From an uncultured Oscillibacter sp. (GTDB lineage Bacteria > Bacillota > Clostridia > Oscillospirales > Oscillospiraceae): a stretch of DNA of 9,124 bases. This document shows positions 8,661 through 9,124 of this stretch, in pieces (positions within the stretch are counted from its first letter, which is position 1; each line of letters begins with the position of its first letter). Below the pieces are notes generated by a model. It was not told the DNA's origin. It ran no database searches and worked only from the letters and a program-made list of their open reading frames with translations. A program made the position numbers and the translations under genes. The stretch lies in contig UQMC01000084.1 in assembly GCA_900542115.1 (NCBI GenBank), positions 1 to 9,124 of the forward strand, read 5' to 3'.

Positions 8661-9070
8661 GGCTGATACCCGAACAGCGCTTCGCCGAAGGAGACCAGCG
8701 CGCCGTTTTCCTTTAGTACCGCCGTGATCTCGCAGTCACAGGGGGCGGGAAGCTCACTCATCATTTTCATGGCCTCTATCAGGCACAGGGTATCACCCTT
8801 TTTCACCCGATCCCCCACCTTGACAAACGGCGGCTGGTCCGGAGAGGGCGCGGTGTAAAACGTCCCCACCATAGGCGCGGTGACAGTTTCCCCCGCCGGT
8901 GCCTGCGGCTGCGTAGGAACCGCCGCGGCAGCAGGTGCGGCCGGGACAGCGGGTGCCGCGGCACAGGGCCGCTCCAGCTCAATGGTAAATTCCTGCGTGG
9001 ACAGCTTCATTTTTCCAAGGGAGCTGCTCTCAAAGCAGGACAGTAATTCTTTCAATTCCTGATTGGTCAT
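8654..9070 (-). CDS. accB: biotin carboxyl carrier protein of acetyl-CoA carboxylase
   Basis: Carries biotin between AccC and AccA/AccD. It has 138 residues. The N-terminal part (1-35) is charged and helical, followed by a flexible Ala/Pro-rich linker (about 36-61). The biotinyl domain (about 63-136) has APMVGTFY, the thumb-bearing region before TAPSPDQPPFVKVGD, and the biotinylation motif EAMKM with Lys102 as the biotin-accepting residue. The start at 9070 is supported by AAAGGA at 9077-9082, 6 nt upstream. It is the first gene of the visible operon; only 23 genomic bases remain upstream before adapter sequence begins, so whether it is the true first gene cannot be seen. Confidence 0.97.
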   Translation of the reverse strand: MTNQELKELLSCFESSSLGKMKLSTQEFTIELERPCAAAPAVPAAPAAAAVPTQPQAPAGETVTAPMVGTFYTAPSPDQPPFVKVGDRVKKGDTLCLIEAMKMMSELPAPCDCEITAVLKENGALVSFGEALFGYQPC

Positions 9071-9093
9071 GGAATATCCTTTCCTTTGAAACC

Positions 9094-9124
9094 AGATCGG
9101 AAGAGCGTCGTGTAGGGAAAGAGT
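9094..9124. other. Illumina TruSeq adapter read-through (artefact)
   Basis: The final 31 bases start AGATCGGAAGAGCGTCGTG and match the standard TruSeq universal adapter as it appears at the 3' end of read 2. This is library sequence left in the assembly, not genomic DNA. The first base or two could by chance also be genomic. Confidence 0.97.

Noticed and set aside
8885..8965. Low-complexity GC-rich stretch in accB as a repeat element
   Set aside because: It encodes the Ala/Pro linker normal for biotin carboxyl carrier proteins; no exact tandem DNA repeat unit was seen.

Overview
The window is a single, tightly packed, minus-strand operon for type II fatty acid synthesis (FAS II). The DNA is GC-rich. 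The proteins are of Firmicutes/Clostridia type: FabK instead of FabI, a short AccA separate from AccD, and a Bacillus/Clostridium-like FabF active-site segment. A GC-rich gut Clostridia lineage of the Oscillospiraceae/Ruminococcaceae kind is the best guess. This rests on gene content and protein character, not on a database match.

Read 5'->3' on the minus strand (right to left) the order is accB, accC, accD, accA, fabH, fabK, a second FabK/nitronate-monooxygenase-family gene (called FabX-like here), fabD, fabG, fabF. fabF runs off the left edge. Every junction is an overlap or a very short gap; the longest is 28 nt, between fabH and fabK. No stretch over 300 bases lacks a gene, and no internal promoter or terminator was seen. 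Most genes have a good Shine-Dalgarno inside the end of the preceding gene, which suggests one translationally coupled transcript.

The genes form one pathway. AccB, AccC, AccD and AccA make malonyl-CoA. FabD moves malonyl to ACP. FabH condenses acetyl-CoA (or another short primer) with malonyl-ACP. FabF carries out later condensations. FabG reduces 3-ketoacyl-ACP and FabK reduces enoyl-ACP. The dehydratase (fabZ) and acyl carrier protein (acpP), often found within Firmicutes fab operons, are not here.

The most interesting gene is the one at 2634-3707. It has the FMN-barrel features and active-site His of the FabK/NMO family, plus a C-terminal C-x2-C-x3-C-x7-C motif that FabK lacks and that looks like a [4Fe-4S] ligand set. 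This recalls Helicobacter pylori FabX, a flavo-iron-sulfur acyl-ACP dehydrogenase/isomerase that makes unsaturated fatty acids. Here it could be the missing unsaturated fatty acid enzyme of an anaerobic clostridium.

The last 31 bases (9094-9124) match the Illumina TruSeq adapter and are not genomic. The genomic sequence therefore ends 23 nt upstream of accB, and the operon promoter is not visible.
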